NCBI RefSeq assembly: GCF_016901225.1
Contig: NZ_JAFEUL010000016.1
Coordinates: 1-64,000, forward strand
Length of the DNA: 64,000 nucleotides
Direction of reading: 5' to 3'
Source of the DNA: Actibacterium sp. 188UL27-1
Lineage (GTDB): Bacteria > Pseudomonadota > Alphaproteobacteria > Rhodobacterales > Rhodobacteraceae
Positions within the stretch are counted from its first letter, which is position 1. Each line of letters starts with the position of its first letter. The translations under genes and the position numbers were made by a program. Shown in pieces: positions 26,895-36,473 of this stretch. The notes below the pieces were generated by a model. It made no database searches, was not told the origin of the DNA, and worked only from the letters and a program-made list of their open reading frames with translations.

Positions 26895-28502
26895 ATGAAA
26901 AAAGCCCTCATCGTCTCGCTCTTGATGGGTTCATTCCTGACCCCAGTTGCCTGGGCCGATACCAAGGATGGCGTCGAACTGGCCGGGGAGCAGGTCTTCA
27001 CGTACCGGGTCCTCGATGATATCAAATCATTCGATCCACAGATCAACACGGATGTGTCCGGGTCGGAGATCATGCGGGACCTGTTTGAGGGTCTTTACAA
27101 TGACGATGCCACCGGCGGTCAGGTGCCCGGCGCCGCCGAAAGTTTTGAGCTGTCAGACGACAAGCTGACCTACACATTCACGTTGCGCGAGGCGACCTGG
27201 TCCAATGGCGATCCGGTGACCGCCTCCGATTTCGTTTATGCATGGCAGCGGCTGGTTAACCCGGAATTCGCCTCGGAATATGCGTGGTATATGGAATTGA
27301 TGGGCGTGGTGAACGCGGCTGCCGTGACCACCGGTGACATGCCGCTTGAGGAATTGGGCGTCGTGGCGGTTGATGATCAGACCCTTCAGGTGACCATCGA
27401 TGCGCCCCGGCCCTATTTTATATCGATGTTGACCCATGCCTCGACATTTCCCGTGCCACAGGCCGTGGTCGAGGAAATGGGGGATCAATGGACGAAGCCC
27501 GGCAATCTGGTCGGCAACGGCGCCTATACCCTGACCTCCTACAGCCCTGGCGAGCAGGTCGTGCGCGAACGCAACCCGGCCTATTGGAACGATGCCGAAA
27601 CCACGATCGACAAAACAGTGGCCCTGATCATCAACGATGAAAACCAGGCCCTCACCCGGTATCTGGCCGGTGAATTGGACAAGACCGAGGTGCCCGCGGG
27701 CCAATACCCGCGGCTTGAAGAGGAATATCCTGATCAGGCGCATTCCTTCCCGCGGTCCTGTTCGTATATCTACATGTATAACCTTGGCGAAAGCGGGCCT
27801 GAATACCTAAAAGATCTCCGCGTGCGCCAGGCCCTGTCCTATGCCGTGAATCGCGACATTATCGTCGATAACGTCCTGCAAGGCGGTCAATATCCATCTT
27901 ACAACTGGACGCATCAGGCGACGACCGGCTTTCAAATGCCGGACCTCGAATGGGCCAGCTGGACCCAGGAAGAGCGCGACGCCAAGGCCGTGGAGTTACT
28001 GACCGAAGCCGGTTATGGCCCTGACAATCCGCTAACGGTCAAACTGTCCTACAATACGGATGAAGGGCACAAAAAGATTGCCATCGCCGCTTCGCAGTTC
28101 CTGAAAAAGACGCTGGGCGTAAATGTCGAGTTGTCGAACTCTGAATGGAAGGTGCACTTGGACAATCTGCGCCAGGGCAACTTTGAACTGGCCCGCTACG
28201 CGTGGTGCGGCGACTATAACGAACCCTCCACCTATCTGGGCCTCTTCACCAGCAATTCCGGCCACAACAATGGCAAATATTCCAACCCGGAATTTGATCG
28301 GCTGTTGGAGGAATCCAAAACCCAGGCCGATCCCAGCGCCAGCTACCTGGCCGCCGAAACCCTCCTGATGGAGGATATGCCCATGATCCCGATCTACCAG
28401 TACACGACCGTGATCATGCTGGATGAAACCGTGAGGGGCTGGCCCTTCGAAAACCTGATGCAGAACTGGTATTCGCGCGACCTTTACATCGCAGCCGAAT
28501 AA
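26895..28502 (+). CDS. oppA: Oligopeptide ABC transporter, substrate-binding protein OppA
   Basis: Periplasmic peptide-binding protein of 535 residues, family SBP_bac_5. Signal peptide MKKALIVSLLMGSF...VAWA, then VFTYRVLDDIKSFDPQINTDVSGSEIMRDLFEGLYN, typical of OppA/MppA, and YTFTLREATWSNGDPVTASDFVYAWQRLVNPE, the classic family signature. ATG 26895 lies behind GGAGGA; the longer upstream frame has no signal and is discarded. It is the first gene of a five-gene operon encoding a full importer, with a hairpin before oppB. Likely cargo is short peptides, possibly cell-wall peptides; this cannot be resolved here. Confidence 0.93.
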   Translation: MKKALIVSLLMGSFLTPVAWADTKDGVELAGEQVFTYRVLDDIKSFDPQINTDVSGSEIMRDLFEGLYNDDATGGQVPGAAESFELSDDKLTYTFTLREATWSNGDPVTASDFVYAWQRLVNPEFASEYAWYMELMGVVNAAAVTTGDMPLEELGVVAVDDQTLQVTIDAPRPYFISMLTHASTFPVPQAVVEEMGDQWTKPGNLVGNGAYTLTSYSPGEQVVRERNPAYWNDAETTIDKTVALIINDENQALTRYLAGELDKTEVPAGQYPRLEEEYPDQAHSFPRSCSYIYMYNLGESGPEYLKDLRVRQALSYAVNRDIIVDNVLQGGQYPSYNWTHQATTGFQMPDLEWASWTQEERDAKAVELLTEAGYGPDNPLTVKLSYNTDEGHKKIAIAASQFLKKTLGVNVELSNSEWKVHLDNLRQGNFELARYAWCGDYNEPSTYLGLFTSNSGHNNGKYSNPEFDRLLEESKTQADPSASYLAAETLLMEDMPMIPIYQYTTVIMLDETVRGWPFENLMQNWYSRDLYIAAE

Positions 28503-28510
28503 CGGCGATC

Positions 28511-28531
28511 GGGGCTGCCCCGTGCAGCCCC
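28511..28531 (+). other. Intercistronic hairpin between oppA and oppB
   Basis: GGGGCTG (28511-28517) and CAGCCCC (28525-28531) form a perfect 7-bp stem with a 7-base loop and no T-run. Such hairpins after binding-protein genes usually protect the upstream message so that binding protein is made in excess. Confidence 0.6.
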
Positions 28532-28559
28532 ACCTTCAGTCTGTATCGGAACGTCCCAA

Positions 28560-29483
28560 ATGCTTATCTTTATCGCAAAGCGCCTGACGGTCGCGATCCC
28601 AACCCTGTTGGTCCTGATCGTGCTGTCTTTTGTGCTGATGCATGCCGCGCCCGGCGGCCCCTTCACCCAGGAACGCGCGCTGCCCCCGGAAGTCTTGGCC
28701 AATATCGAGGCGAAATACGGGTTGGACCAGCCCCTGTGGCGGCAGATCGGAACCTATCTGATCAATGTCACGACGCAGTTCGATTTCGGCCCGTCCTTCA
28801 TCTACAAGGACCGGACAGTGAATGAGATCATTGCCAACGGCTTTCCCATCACCCTGACCTACGGCGGGATCTCTTTCGTGGTCGCCGTGCTGGCTGGCTG
28901 CACCCTTGGCGCATTGGCGGGCGTCTACCAGAACACCTGGCTGGATTACCTGGCGGTCGGCATCTCCATCGGGGCGCAGGTTTTGCCGAATTTCGTGATG
29001 GCGCCGATCCTGGTGTTGATTTTCACGCTCTGGCTGGGCTGGCTGCCAGGGGGCGGTTGGCAAGGGGGCCAGTGGCAATACCTGATCATGCCCGTCATCG
29101 CGCTATCGACCAGCTTCATGGCCTCCATCGCGCGGATCACCCGGTCATCGATGCTGGAAGTTTTGAACTCCAACCACATCCGCACCGCGCGCGCCAAGGG
29201 GTTACCCATCCGGCAAATCATCCTGCGGCACGCCCTGAAACCGGCGATGTTGCCCGTGATCTCCTATCTTGGGCCCGCTTTCGTGACGATGATCACAGGA
29301 TCGGTCGTGGTGGATTTCTTTTTCAACACGGGCGGGATCGGGCTGTCTTTCGTCAACGCGGCCCTCAACCGGGATTATGCCGTCATGATGGGTGTCACCA
29401 TCCTCGTCGGCGCCCTCACCATCCTGTTCAATCTGATCGTGGATATCCTCTACGCCTGGATCGACCCGAAAATCAGGTACTGA
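28560..29483 (+). CDS. oppB: Oligopeptide ABC transporter permease OppB
   Basis: Inner-membrane permease, 307 residues, six predicted helices. The N-terminus FIAKRLTVAIPTLLVLIVLSFVLM and AAPGGPFTQERALPPEVLANIEAKYGLDQPL are typical of OppB/DppB. The cytoplasmic EAA-like loop is ARAKGLPIRQIILRHALKPAMLP. It pairs with OppC to form the channel. ATG 28560 follows the oppA stop by 57 bases that hold a hairpin; oppC starts three bases after its stop. Confidence 0.93.
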   Translation: MLIFIAKRLTVAIPTLLVLIVLSFVLMHAAPGGPFTQERALPPEVLANIEAKYGLDQPLWRQIGTYLINVTTQFDFGPSFIYKDRTVNEIIANGFPITLTYGGISFVVAVLAGCTLGALAGVYQNTWLDYLAVGISIGAQVLPNFVMAPILVLIFTLWLGWLPGGGWQGGQWQYLIMPVIALSTSFMASIARITRSSMLEVLNSNHIRTARAKGLPIRQIILRHALKPAMLPVISYLGPAFVTMITGSVVVDFFFNTGGIGLSFVNAALNRDYAVMMGVTILVGALTILFNLIVDILYAWIDPKIRY

Positions 29484-29486
29484 ACC

Positions 29487-30404
29487 ATGGCTGTCAGCAG
29501 CACAGATATCTCCAGCGCCACCACAGAGACAGAGGTCAAGGGCCGCTCCCTTTGGGCCGATGCCCGCAAGCGGTTCTTTCGCAACTATGCCGCCGTGGGT
29601 GGGCTGATCGTTCTGATTCTCGTCGGTCTGTTTGCCCTGTTCGGCCCCTGGATCGCGCGGTTCGAGATTGACGAGATCGACTTCACCGCCATCGGCAACG
29701 CTGCCCAGATGGGCCGCCCCTCCATCGAGACGGGCCATTACTTCGGCACCGACGATCTGGGGCGGGACATCTTTGCACGCACTGTGCAAGGCACCCAGAT
29801 CTCCCTCCTGGTTGGGCTGGTCGGTGCGGGCATCGCGGTCCTGGTCGGCACGGTCTACGGGGCGGTGGCGGGCTATGTCGGCGGGCGCACCGATGGCATC
29901 ATGATGCGGCTTGTCGATGTGTTGATGGCGATCCCTTATATGTTCGTTCTGATCCTGTTGCTGGTCATGTTTGGCCGGTCGATGATCATGCTCTTCGTGG
30001 GCATCGGTCTGCTATCCTGGCTGGACATGAGCCGCATCGTCCGCGGCCAGACCCTATCCCTGAAAAACAGGGAGTTTATAGAGGCTGCGCGCGCCACCGG
30101 TGTCTCCACCGCCAAGATCATCACCCGCCATATCATTCCCAACCTGCTGGGCGTCGTCGCCGTTTATGCCACCCTGCTGGTGCCGCTGATGATCCTGGCG
30201 GAAAGCTTTATCTCGTTCCTTGGCCTTGGCGTGCAGGAACCGTTGACCTCCTGGGGCGCGCTCATCCGCGAAGGGGCGGGCACCATGCGTTACGGCACGC
30301 TTTGGCAACTAGGCTATCCGCTCTTTTTCTTCGTCATCACCCTTTTCGGGTTCTTTTTTGTGGGCGACGGGCTGCGCGACGCGCTCGACCCAAAGGATCG
30401 CTGA
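29487..30404 (+). CDS. oppC: Oligopeptide ABC transporter permease OppC
   Basis: Second inner-membrane permease, 305 residues. It has the N-terminal cytoplasmic segment and first helix typical of OppC ([31 protein letters not shown]), then the conserved [24 protein letters not shown] and the loop [24 protein letters not shown], which contacts the ATPases. Starts three bases after oppB and ends one base before the oppD start codon, so translation is probably coupled. Confidence 0.93.
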   Translation: MAVSSTDISSATTETEVKGRSLWADARKRFFRNYAAVGGLIVLILVGLFALFGPWIARFEIDEIDFTAIGNAAQMGRPSIETGHYFGTDDLGRDIFARTVQGTQISLLVGLVGAGIAVLVGTVYGAVAGYVGGRTDGIMMRLVDVLMAIPYMFVLILLLVMFGRSMIMLFVGIGLLSWLDMSRIVRGQTLSLKNREFIEAARATGVSTAKIITRHIIPNLLGVVAVYATLLVPLMILAESFISFLGLGVQEPLTSWGALIREGAGTMRYGTLWQLGYPLFFFVITLFGFFFVGDGLRDALDPKDR

Positions 30405-30405
30405 T

Positions 30406-31380
30406 ATGGCCCTGCTGAGTGTTGAAGATCTGGGCGTCCAGTTCAAAACCAATGACGGCACCGTCAATGCCGTCAACGGGATCAGCTTTGACGTTGAAGC
30501 CGGTGCGAGCCTTGCAATCGTCGGGGAAAGCGGGTCGGGCAAAAGCCAGACCGCCTTTGCCATCATGGGCCTTCTGGCGGGCAATGGCGTGGCCAGCGGA
30601 TCTGTCATGCTAGATGGGGAGGAGATCCTGAACAGTCCGCCCGTAGCCCTGAACCAGATCCGCGCGGCCGAGATCGGGATGGTGTTCCAGGACCCGATGA
30701 CATCGCTGAACCCCTATATGCGCGTCTCCGATCAGATGGCCGAGGTGCTGGTCCACCACAAGGGGATGTCCAAGCGCGACGCCGTGGCAGAAGCCATCGC
30801 GATGCTCGACGCAGTCCGCATCCCCAGCGCGGCCGAGCGCATCCGCCTCTATCCGCATGAATTCTCCGGCGGGATGCGCCAGCGGGTGATGATCGCGATG
30901 GCCCTGCTCGCCCGCCCCCGCGTGCTGATCGCGGATGAGCCGACCACCGCGCTCGACGTCACGGTCCAGGCGCAGATCATGGATGTGTTTGCCGACTTGC
31001 GCCGCGATTTCGGTATGGCGGTGATCCTGATCACCCATGATCTGGGCGTGGTCGCTGGCTTCTCCGAAGAGGTCATCGTCATGTATGGCGGCCGCATTAT
31101 GGAACAGGCCAAGACCGACGCGATCTTTGCCCATCCCCGCCACCCCTATACCGGCGGCTTGCTGGCGGCGATCCCGCGGCTGGATACCACCAATGATGAG
31201 CTTTACAGCATTCCCGGCAACCCACCCAACATGCTGCGTCCGCCGGTCGGTTGCCCGTTCAACCCGCGGTGCTCCAGCGCGTCAGATCAATGCCGTGCCA
31301 CCATCCCGCCCCTGGAGCAAATCGGCGGTGGCCACAGCCGCGCCTGTTTCCACCCGATCGAGGAAAGCCTAAGTGCCTGA
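30406..31380 (+). CDS. oppD: Oligopeptide ABC transporter ATP-binding protein OppD
   Basis: Cytoplasmic ATPase of 324 residues. Walker [10 protein letters not shown], signature SGGMRQRV, Walker B VLIADEPT with ALDV, and the switch histidine in LITHD are all present. The C-terminal oligopeptide/dipeptide extension ([19 protein letters not shown]) has the spaced cysteines that bind an iron-sulfur cluster in related transporters. ATG 30406 lies one base after the oppC stop; the open frame upstream overlaps oppC. It ends eight bases inside oppF. Confidence 0.94.
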   Translation: MALLSVEDLGVQFKTNDGTVNAVNGISFDVEAGASLAIVGESGSGKSQTAFAIMGLLAGNGVASGSVMLDGEEILNSPPVALNQIRAAEIGMVFQDPMTSLNPYMRVSDQMAEVLVHHKGMSKRDAVAEAIAMLDAVRIPSAAERIRLYPHEFSGGMRQRVMIAMALLARPRVLIADEPTTALDVTVQAQIMDVFADLRRDFGMAVILITHDLGVVAGFSEEVIVMYGGRIMEQAKTDAIFAHPRHPYTGGLLAAIPRLDTTNDELYSIPGNPPNMLRPPVGCPFNPRCSSASDQCRATIPPLEQIGGGHSRACFHPIEESLSA

Positions 31381-32347
31381 TCTTCTGTCTGTCGAAAACC
31401 TCGCCGTCACCTTTGACATCCCCCGCCGCAACGCCTTTCCATGGAGCGAACCGCTCAGCCTGCGCGCCGTCAATGGCGTCGAATTCACCCTCCAACAGGG
31501 GGAGACGCTGGGCATCGTCGGCGAATCTGGTTGTGGCAAATCCACCCTCGCCCGCGCCCTGATCCGGATGGTGCCAAGCGCCGGGCGCGCGGTTTGGATG
31601 GGCGACACGGATCTGCTTTCCCTCACCCCGCAGGAGATGCTGAAATACCGGTCCGAGATCCAGATGGTGTTCCAGGACCCGCTGGCCGCCCTTGACCCGC
31701 GCATGACGGTCGGCAGCATCATAGCGGAGCCGCTGAAAACCCACCGCCCCGACCTGACCAGCGCCCAGGTCAAGGAACGGGTCCGTGTCGCAATGGAGCA
31801 GGTCAGCCTGCACCCCAATCAGATCAACAAATATCCGCACGAATTTTCCGGCGGCCAGTGTCAGCGCATCGGCATCGCCCGCGCCCTGGTGGTGGAGCCC
31901 AAGCTGATCATTTGCGATGAACCGGTTTCCGCCCTCGATGTGTCCATCCAGGCGCAGGTGATCAACCTGCTGATGAAACTGCAACGCGAGATGAACCTGT
32001 CGCTCATCTTCATCGCCCATGATCTGAGCGTGGTGAAACATGTCTCTCACAGGGTCATGGTCCTTTACCTGGGCCGCGTGATGGAAATCGCAGACCGCGA
32101 TACGTTGTTTGCCGACCCCAAACACCCCTACACCAAGGCGCTGCTCTCCGCCGTGCCGATCCCCGACCCCCGCATCGAACGCGACCGTAAAGTGATGATG
32201 CTGGACGGAGAACTCCCGAGCCCGCTTGACCCGCCCTCGGGCTGCGTGTTCCGCACCCGCTGTCCCATCGCCAAGGACGTCTGCGCCGAAACCCCGCCCC
32301 GCCTGGTTGGCGACACCCACAAAACCGCCTGCCATTTCGCCGAATAA
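31373..32347 (+). CDS. oppF: Oligopeptide ABC transporter ATP-binding protein OppF
   Basis: Second ATPase of the importer, 324 residues. Walker [10 protein letters not shown], signature [14 protein letters not shown], Walker [14 protein letters not shown], and a C-terminal cysteine-bearing extension ([20 protein letters not shown]). GTG 31373 is used and overlaps oppD by eight bases. The N-terminal insertion between the first strands ([21 protein letters not shown]) is usual for OppF. This closes the opp operon; no clear terminator was found in the 58 bases before the convergent next gene. Confidence 0.94.
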   Translation: MPDLLSVENLAVTFDIPRRNAFPWSEPLSLRAVNGVEFTLQQGETLGIVGESGCGKSTLARALIRMVPSAGRAVWMGDTDLLSLTPQEMLKYRSEIQMVFQDPLAALDPRMTVGSIIAEPLKTHRPDLTSAQVKERVRVAMEQVSLHPNQINKYPHEFSGGQCQRIGIARALVVEPKLIICDEPVSALDVSIQAQVINLLMKLQREMNLSLIFIAHDLSVVKHVSHRVMVLYLGRVMEIADRDTLFADPKHPYTKALLSAVPIPDPRIERDRKVMMLDGELPSPLDPPSGCVFRTRCPIAKDVCAETPPRLVGDTHKTACHFAE

Positions 32348-32405
32348 CTAAATATTTCTAGCGCAGTCATCACCATCGCATCGGCAGATGCCGGTTGAAC
32401 CTGTC

Positions 32406-32786
32406 TTAGGGTTTCTTTCTGAATTCGCAGATCGGTTTTCCAAGGTCCTGCAGGTAACACGCCCGATATCCACCTTTAAGGTCCCCGACGGGAACCTGAA
32501 TCTCAACCTTAGTTCTGGCGCGGATGATCCGCTGACAGGGATAGATGCCGTGTTCGGTCGTGAAACACTGGTGGTCCCTGAAATCTCGGTTGCCAATCTT
32601 GACCTCAAAAACGATATCGACGTCGCAATCGTTTTCAAAAGCTAAGGTACCGCTGTCGTCATTCTGCGGAATAAGACACTGCACCTGCGCTTGGGCCAGC
32701 TGGCCCGAAAGGCAGATAAAAAGGGTGATGAGGACCCACCGCAGATGTTGCTGTTTGTGCGCTTTCCGATGTCGTTGGTTCTGCAT
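32406..32786 (-). CDS. Small secreted cysteine-rich protein of unknown function
   Basis: Unrecognised protein of 126 residues. A basic start and hydrophobic core (LRWVLITLFICLSGQLAQAQ) form a clear signal peptide with cleavage near residue 34. The mature part has six cysteines (37, 54, 74, 84, 110, 120), enough for three disulphides, and is probably a small beta-rich periplasmic domain. ATG 32786 follows GGGGAG closely. The frame is open much further upstream (to 33155), but that extension would put the signal in the middle. It is convergent with oppF and divergent from the Hsp70-like gene, with no operon partner. Confidence 0.6.
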   Translation of the reverse strand: MQNQRHRKAHKQQHLRWVLITLFICLSGQLAQAQVQCLIPQNDDSGTLAFENDCDVDIVFEVKIGNRDFRDHQCFTTEHGIYPCQRIIRARTKVEIQVPVGDLKGGYRACYLQDLGKPICEFRKKP

Positions 32787-33072
32787 GCACTCCCCATGTG
32801 TTGCGGCCTCAATTGCGGCAAACCTATCGCGTTTCCAACCAAGACGACCAGCCTCCGCTGGCGCCATAGCCTTATTACACAATCCGCGACCGCCAACGAT
32901 CTTGTGCTGAGCCATCGACACGGTACGATTTCGGACGCGCAACAGGGCGACCATCGGTGTCGTCATACAGACCAACCGAGCGCTCCAGTTCTGCGACAGG
33001 CAAACCAAAGCTTGATGCCAGGGCCCGCTTGCTTTACCCGCCCATATCTCCCCAATTCGATGGAGTCGTGCC

Positions 33073-34335
33073 ATGACAACGCGCAGCACAGCGGCAACGC
33101 TGGGAATTGACTTTGGAACGTCGAACTCCGCTGCAGGGATCCTGCTAGATGGCAAGCCCCACCTGATTGAGCTTGAGGCGGGCCACCAGACCGTCCCAAC
33201 AGCTCTCTTCTTTGATTTTGTCGCGCGTAAAGTTCTCTACGGAAATGCCGCGAGTAAAGCTTTGGTTGCGGGCGAAGAGGGGCGTTTTATGCGCGCGCTA
33301 AAAAGCGTGCTCGGCACCGCCCTGATGCGCGAAACGCGCCACTTGATGAACGAAACGTTGACCTTTATCGACATCATCAGCCGCTTCCTGGCCGAGGTCA
33401 AAACCCGGGCCGAGGCCGCCACCGGTCAGACCTTCGACTATGCGCTGTCAGGCCGCCCGGTGCATTTCCATTCCACCGATGAAAAGCGCAACATCCAGGC
33501 CGCCATCGACTTGCGCGATTGCTACGCCGCGGCGGGATTCAAGGATGTCCAGTTCATGTTCGAGCCAGAGGCCGCCGCACGCGCCTATGGCCCCTTGCCC
33601 GGCGACCGCTCTATAGGTCTGATCGTCGATATCGGGGGCGGCACGTCGGACTTTTCGCTGTTTCGTAACGCGCCGGGTGGCGGGGCAGAGATCATCGTCA
33701 ACCACGGCACCCGGGTTGGCGGTACAGATTTTGACCGCAGCCTCAGCGTCGATCATGTGATGCCGCTCTTTGGGCGCGGTGCGCAGATCCGCAAGGAATT
33801 AGGGGCCGGGCTGCTTACCGCGCCTAACGCGATGTTCCAGGACCTGGCCACCTGGGAAAAGATCCCATTTCTGTACGCTGGGACAACGCGGCGCGATGTC
33901 CGCCAGTTGCAGAAACTCGCGGTCGAGCCGCTGTTTTTCGAACGTCTCGGCGCGGTGTTGGACAATGAGCTGGGCCATGATGTCGCCTTCGCCGTCGAAC
34001 GGGGCAAGATCGCAACCAATGCCAATGGCGCCGGTTCTGTTGATCTGGGTGTCGTCGAACCGAGGCTGACCGCGCCCCTGACCGGGGACAGCCTCACCCA
34101 ATCGCTGGACGGATATGCCAGCAAAATCTGCGAGGCAGCGGCAGAAACGCTGACCCTTGCCCAGTGCCGTACCGGTGATGTGGACACGGTCATCTTTGTC
34201 GGCGGCTCCAGCCTCATGTCGATCGTCGAAACCCGCATTGCGCGGCAATTTCCCAATGCGACGCTCAACTACGCCAATGCCTTCACCGCCGTCATCGACG
34301 GATTGGCGATCTCCTCCGCGACCGCCTTTCAGTAG
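33073..34335 (+). CDS. Hsp70-family protein, YegD-like
   Basis: An actin-fold ATPase of 420 residues related to DnaK but lacking its substrate-binding domain, like E. coli YegD. Visible nucleotide-binding elements are phosphate 1 LGIDFGTSNSAAG, phosphate 2 VDIGGGTSDFSLF, and the adenosine motif VIFVGGSSLMSIV. EPEAAARAYG matches the Hsp70 connect region. Starts at ATG 33073. Function in YegD proteins is poorly defined; a specialised chaperone role is only inferred. It is followed 48 bases later by mtnA on the same strand. Confidence 0.85.
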   Translation: MTTRSTAATLGIDFGTSNSAAGILLDGKPHLIELEAGHQTVPTALFFDFVARKVLYGNAASKALVAGEEGRFMRALKSVLGTALMRETRHLMNETLTFIDIISRFLAEVKTRAEAATGQTFDYALSGRPVHFHSTDEKRNIQAAIDLRDCYAAAGFKDVQFMFEPEAAARAYGPLPGDRSIGLIVDIGGGTSDFSLFRNAPGGGAEIIVNHGTRVGGTDFDRSLSVDHVMPLFGRGAQIRKELGAGLLTAPNAMFQDLATWEKIPFLYAGTTRRDVRQLQKLAVEPLFFERLGAVLDNELGHDVAFAVERGKIATNANGAGSVDLGVVEPRLTAPLTGDSLTQSLDGYASKICEAAAETLTLAQCRTGDVDTVIFVGGSSLMSIVETRIARQFPNATLNYANAFTAVIDGLAISSATAFQ

Positions 34336-34383
34336 CCCACCAACCCCGCTATGGTCGCGCTAACGGCCATTGGGAGATGCGGG

Positions 34384-35481
34384 ATGAAAGTCGGCGAGAC
34401 CCATTACAGATCCATCTGGCGAGACGGTGAAACCGGTGCCGTGCGCATCATCGACCAGCGCTGGCTGCCCCATGAATTTCGGGTCGTCACCCTGAAAACC
34501 CGGGAAGAATTCGCAACTGCCATCCGGGACATGTGGGTGCGCGGCGCCCCCCTGATTGGCGCGACCGCCGCCTATGGCATGGCCGAACAGATGGCGCGCG
34601 ATCCTTCGGATGCTTCACTAAATGAAACATGGGACGTGCTGCATCAGACCCGCCCCACGGCCATCAACCTGCGATGGGCGCTCGACCGGATGCGCACCCA
34701 CTTGCGCCCCCTGCCCGACGCGGCCCGCGCCGACGCTGCCTTCCAGAGGGCCGCTGACATTTGCGATGAAGATGTCGAGATCAACCGCCAGATCGGTCTT
34801 AACGGCCTATCTTTGATCAAGGAGGTCGCCGCCAAGAAGGCCCCAGGCGACCCGGTCCGCATCCTCACCCATTGCAATGCCGGTTGGATTGCCACCGTCG
34901 ACTGGGGCACCGCGACCTCCCCCATCTATCACGGGAAGGAGGCCGGGATTCCCGTTCATGTCTTTGTCGATGAGACCCGCCCCCGCAACCAGGGCGCCTT
35001 GCTGACGGCGTGGGAAATGGTGGGCAATGGCGTGCCACATGACCTGATCGTGGACAATGCGGGCGGCCACCTGATGCAACATGGCGAGGTTGATATGGTC
35101 ATCGTCGGCACTGACCGCACGACCGCATCAGGCGATGTCTGCAACAAGATCGGAACGTATCTGAAGGCGCTGGCCGCCCATGACAACGGCATCCCGTTCT
35201 ACGTGGCGCTGCCATCGCCCACCATCGACTGGACCATATCGGATGGCCTGGCCGAGATCCCGATTGAGGAACGGACCGGCACCGAGGTGACCCGCGTTCA
35301 GGGCAAGCTCGCGGATGGCACCACGACAGAGGTGCAGATCTCCCCAGATGCCACGCCCGGCCGCAACCCAGCCTTTGACGTGACGCCCGCCCGCCTTGTC
35401 ACGGGCCTGATCACCGAGCGCGGCATCTGCGACGCCTCTGCCAAAGGGTTGGCCGACCTCTTTCCGGAACATGCGAAGTAG
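34384..35481 (+). CDS. mtnA: S-methyl-5-thioribose-1-phosphate isomerase
   Basis: Converts 5-methylthioribose-1-phosphate to 5-methylthioribulose-1-phosphate in methionine salvage or the related methylthioadenosine shunt. The 365-residue eIF2B-alpha-like protein has the family stretches [31 protein letters not shown] (with the catalytic cysteine), ETRPRNQG, and [21 protein letters not shown] with the catalytic aspartate. ATG 34384 lies behind GGGAG; 11 upstream codons of open frame are not part of the family. No other mtn gene is present; the downstream genes belong to sugar-acid catabolism, including a class II aldolase related in fold to those of the methylthioribulose route. Confidence 0.93.
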   Translation: MKVGETHYRSIWRDGETGAVRIIDQRWLPHEFRVVTLKTREEFATAIRDMWVRGAPLIGATAAYGMAEQMARDPSDASLNETWDVLHQTRPTAINLRWALDRMRTHLRPLPDAARADAAFQRAADICDEDVEINRQIGLNGLSLIKEVAAKKAPGDPVRILTHCNAGWIATVDWGTATSPIYHGKEAGIPVHVFVDETRPRNQGALLTAWEMVGNGVPHDLIVDNAGGHLMQHGEVDMVIVGTDRTTASGDVCNKIGTYLKALAAHDNGIPFYVALPSPTIDWTISDGLAEIPIEERTGTEVTRVQGKLADGTTTEVQISPDATPGRNPAFDVTPARLVTGLITERGICDASAKGLADLFPEHAK

Positions 35482-35517
35482 TAAGCTCAGTGCCTTGCAT
35501 CAGCCCCGCCCTGCGCA

Positions 35518-35533
35518 TTAACGTATACATTAA
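35518..35533. promoter_or_regulatory. Palindromic operator candidate (GntR-like) before the sugar-acid operon
   Basis: TTAACGTATACATTAA is a 16-bp palindrome with one mismatched pair, centred on GTATAC, 36 bases after the mtnA stop. FCD-type GntR regulators often bind xxTnGTATACnAxx-like sites, and C4-sugar-acid operons are commonly GntR- or DeoR-controlled. No regulator gene is adjacent. Confidence 0.5.
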
Positions 35534-35570
35534 CACAGATCACTGGATCTATTCAGACGGGAGCAGACCC

Positions 35571-36473
35571 CTGACCAACCCTTCGAAAATCGCTGTCTTT
35601 GGCCTTGGCTCCATGGGCTACGGCATGGCCGCCTCCCTGGTCGCCGCCGGACACACCACGTTTGGCTTTGATGTCCGCCCTGAGCAGATGGACCGTTTCC
35701 GCAGTGACGGTGGGACGGCGGGCGCGCTGGCGGATGTCGCCCCCGACCTGGATACTGTCGTTGTCGTCGTCCTGAACGCGGCACAGACAGAGGCGGTCTT
35801 GTTTGGAGAGGCAGGTATTGCGCCACACCTGAAACCCGGCGCAGTCGTCATGGCCTGCGCCACGGTCTCCCCGGATTTCGCCCGGCAGATGGAGGCGCGC
35901 TGCACCGCCGCCGGTATTCACTATCTCGACGCACCCATCTCTGGCGGGTCGCTCAAAGCCGCAAAGGGCCAGCTTTCGATCATGGCGTCCGGGACGCCAG
36001 CCGCCTTTGACGCGGCCAAGCCGGTGCTGGATGCGACGGCCGAAACGGTGTTCCGCTTAGGCGACACCGCGGGGGCTGGGTCCGCCATGAAGGCCGTGAA
36101 TCAACTGCTGGCAGGCGTTCACATCGCCGCCATGGCCGAGGCGATGACCTTTGGCATGACCCAGGGCGTCGATCCCGATCAGTTTGTCGAGGTGATCAGC
36201 AAATGCGCGGGCACGTCCTGGATGCTGGAAAACCGCGCGCCGCATATCGCGGCGGGCGATTATACGCCCCATAGCTCGGTCAATATCTGGCCCAAGGATC
36301 TGGGGATCGTGCTGGATATCGCCCGCGCTTCCAACTTTGGCGCTCCGATCACCGCCGCCGCACTGCAACAGTTCCTCGCTGCCGCCGGGATGGGCCTAGG
36401 GGCTGAAGATGACGCCGCCGTCGCCAAAGTGTACGCGCGCAATGCGGGCCTGACCTTGCCGGGGGAACGCTGA
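35571..36473 (+). CDS. NAD-dependent sugar-acid dehydrogenase, L-threonate 2-dehydrogenase (LtnD) type
   Basis: Beta-hydroxyacid dehydrogenase family, about 300 residues. The NAD motif is IAVFGLGSMGYGMA, the substrate segment DAPISGGSLKAAKGQLSIMASG, and the catalytic lysine is in GSAMKAVNQLLAG. With the kinase, decarboxylase and isomerase genes that follow it fits LtnD, which oxidises L-threonate to 2-oxo-tetronate. No ATG fits the N-terminus. CTG 35571 has GGGAG seven bases upstream and gives the family start (L/M)TNPSKIAVFG. A GTG at 35490 is possible but would place the operator palindrome inside the gene. The stop overlaps the kinase start by one base. Confidence 0.78.
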   Translation: MTNPSKIAVFGLGSMGYGMAASLVAAGHTTFGFDVRPEQMDRFRSDGGTAGALADVAPDLDTVVVVVLNAAQTEAVLFGEAGIAPHLKPGAVVMACATVSPDFARQMEARCTAAGIHYLDAPISGGSLKAAKGQLSIMASGTPAAFDAAKPVLDATAETVFRLGDTAGAGSAMKAVNQLLAGVHIAAMAEAMTFGMTQGVDPDQFVEVISKCAGTSWMLENRAPHIAAGDYTPHSSVNIWPKDLGIVLDIARASNFGAPITAAALQQFLAAAGMGLGAEDDAAVAKVYARNAGLTLPGER

